Shown one piece after another: positions 18,529 through 18,895 of a DNA stretch of 18,895 nucleotides; the first letter of the stretch is position 1; every line of letters starts with the position of its first letter. Where the stretch lies: the NCBI GenBank assembly GCA_027596945.1, contig JADGJH010000422.1, positions 1 through 18,895 of the forward strand. Direction: 5' to 3'. The notes under the pieces were generated by a model. That model did no database searches, was not told where the DNA came from, and worked only from the letters and a program-made list of their open reading frames with translations. A program made the translations under genes and the position numbers. This stretch comes from Physocladia obscura (lineage: Eukaryota; Chytridiomycota; Chytridiomycetes; Chytridiales; Chytriomycetaceae).

Positions 18529-18600
18529 TTGTGGATCAAGATTTCTGTGAAAACACTTTTGCAATTTTGTTGTGGGCGAGAAATGAAAGTCAACGATAAA

Positions 18601-18681
18601 ACAAATTATCACAAATACCTTCACAAATGCCTTCACATATTGTTAACAAATACTTTCACAAATTATCACAAATTTGTTGAG
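18601..18681. repeat. Degenerate ACAAAT-led tandem repeat in a divergent promoter
   Basis: Units of 10-12 bp starting ACAAAT (one ACATAT) begin at 18601, 18611, 18623, 18635, 18646, 18658 and 18668. The 18611, 18623 and 18646 units are near-identical ACAAATRCCTTC types, and ACAAATTATC stands at both ends. They lie between the divergent SDR and the gene starting at 18736. Confidence 0.7.
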
Positions 18682-18712
18682 ACCAAAAAAAAAGGTCTCC
18701 ACAGATTTGTGA
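18666..18712. repeat. Imperfect 19-bp inverted repeat with a 9-A loop
   Basis: Left arm 18666-18684, loop of nine A at 18685-18693, right arm 18694-18712. The arms pair at 17 of 19 positions. It lies 24 bp upstream of the ATG at 18736 and could form a hairpin in DNA or in the leader RNA of that gene. Confidence 0.75.
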
Positions 18713-18735
18713 ATCACGAATAAAACAAAACACAA

Positions 18736-18895
18736 ATGGGTCCAAAAAGGGTATCAGCTGGCAGCACTCTGTCGAAAGCAGCACCAAAACTTTCGCGCTC
18801 TCTCCCTGGGGCTGGCAGGACTGCAAACTTTGATCAAGAAGAAATCAAAAGTAATTTGTGTTTTCTTTATTAAATATTACTCAATCTGATTGCCT
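18736..18895 (+). CDS. First exon of an unidentified gene (runs off the window)
   Basis: ATG at 18736 opens 38 codons, Ser/Ala/Lys-rich at first (MGPKRVSAGSTLSKAAPKLS), then ending ANFDQEEIK. A GTAATT donor at 18851 fits this genome's introns, and the intron contains a TATTACTCAAT branch-like site. Without splicing the frame stops a few codons later. The last residues could lead into a helix such as that of an EF-hand protein, but this is a guess. Confidence 0.5.

Noticed and set aside
17877..18550. Plus-strand frames of 72-188 codons opposite the SDR
   Set aside because: Long only because the SDR gene is GC-rich; no motif is visible and the SDR strand has all conserved residues.
18529..18636. 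Hydrophobic N-terminal extension of the classical SDR (signal-anchor-like)
   Set aside because: It has no ATG, only GTG, and lies in the repeat-bearing promoter; the SDR starts normally at ATG 18526-18528.
1..18895. CRISPR arrays, bacterial operons, IS elements, tRNA or rRNA genes
   Set aside because: Nothing fits: the genes have spliceosomal introns, no regular repeat-spacer arrays occur, and no transposase domain or tRNA cloverleaf could be recognised.

Overview
The window looks like nuclear DNA of a zoosporic (chytrid-type) fungus. It is AT-rich. Most genes carry short introns of about 45-110 nt with GT..AG ends and TATTAAC/TACTAA-like branch sites. Two genes are typical of fungi: an ArsH reductase and a Yap-type bZIP factor with Yap8-like features. 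One gene resembles ARMC3, a protein tied to cilia and flagella, which points to a fungus that still makes flagellated spores. This assignment is inferred from gene content; no database search was run.

Layout from left to right. (1) Minus strand, 1-1201: an armadillo-repeat gene like ARMC3, cut by the window edge, with one repeat per exon. (2) Minus strand, 1390-2972 or further: the delta subunit of eIF2B, with an unresolved N-terminus. (3) Minus strand, 3358-3872: a doubtful small gene. (4) 3873-4680: decayed coding-like DNA. (5) Plus strand, 4681-5751: an alpha/beta hydrolase of SERHL type, tail to tail with (6) minus strand, 5844-7210: RRP8, a 25S rRNA methyltransferase. (7) 7211-8131: intergenic DNA with broken reading frames. 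(8) Plus strand, 8132-9664: an intronless F-box-like/LRR protein. (9) 9665-10610: intergenic DNA with a BTB-like fragment. (10) Minus strand, 10611-12018: a p34/AAGAB-type adaptin-binding chaperone, divergent from (11) plus strand, 12610-13701: an atypical SDR. (12) 13702-15131: long intergenic stretch with a small relic frame. (13) Plus strand, 15132-16026: arsH, followed in tandem by (14) plus strand, 16389-17212: a Yap8-like bZIP regulator. (15) 17213-17775: intergenic, with an unexplained open frame. (16) Minus strand, 17776-18528: a classical SDR with an unusual active site. (17) Plus strand from 18736: the first exon of a gene that runs off the window.

Most genes are single-copy housekeeping functions: translation initiation, rRNA modification, vesicle-coat assembly and flagellum. 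The one clear functional pair is arsH plus the bZIP gene. They look like a minimal arsenic-response module, with an enzyme and a candidate arsenic-sensing regulator next to each other and an inverted repeat upstream of each gene. The long intergenic stretches hold fragments of reading frames broken by stops, which suggests decayed genes or mobile elements.
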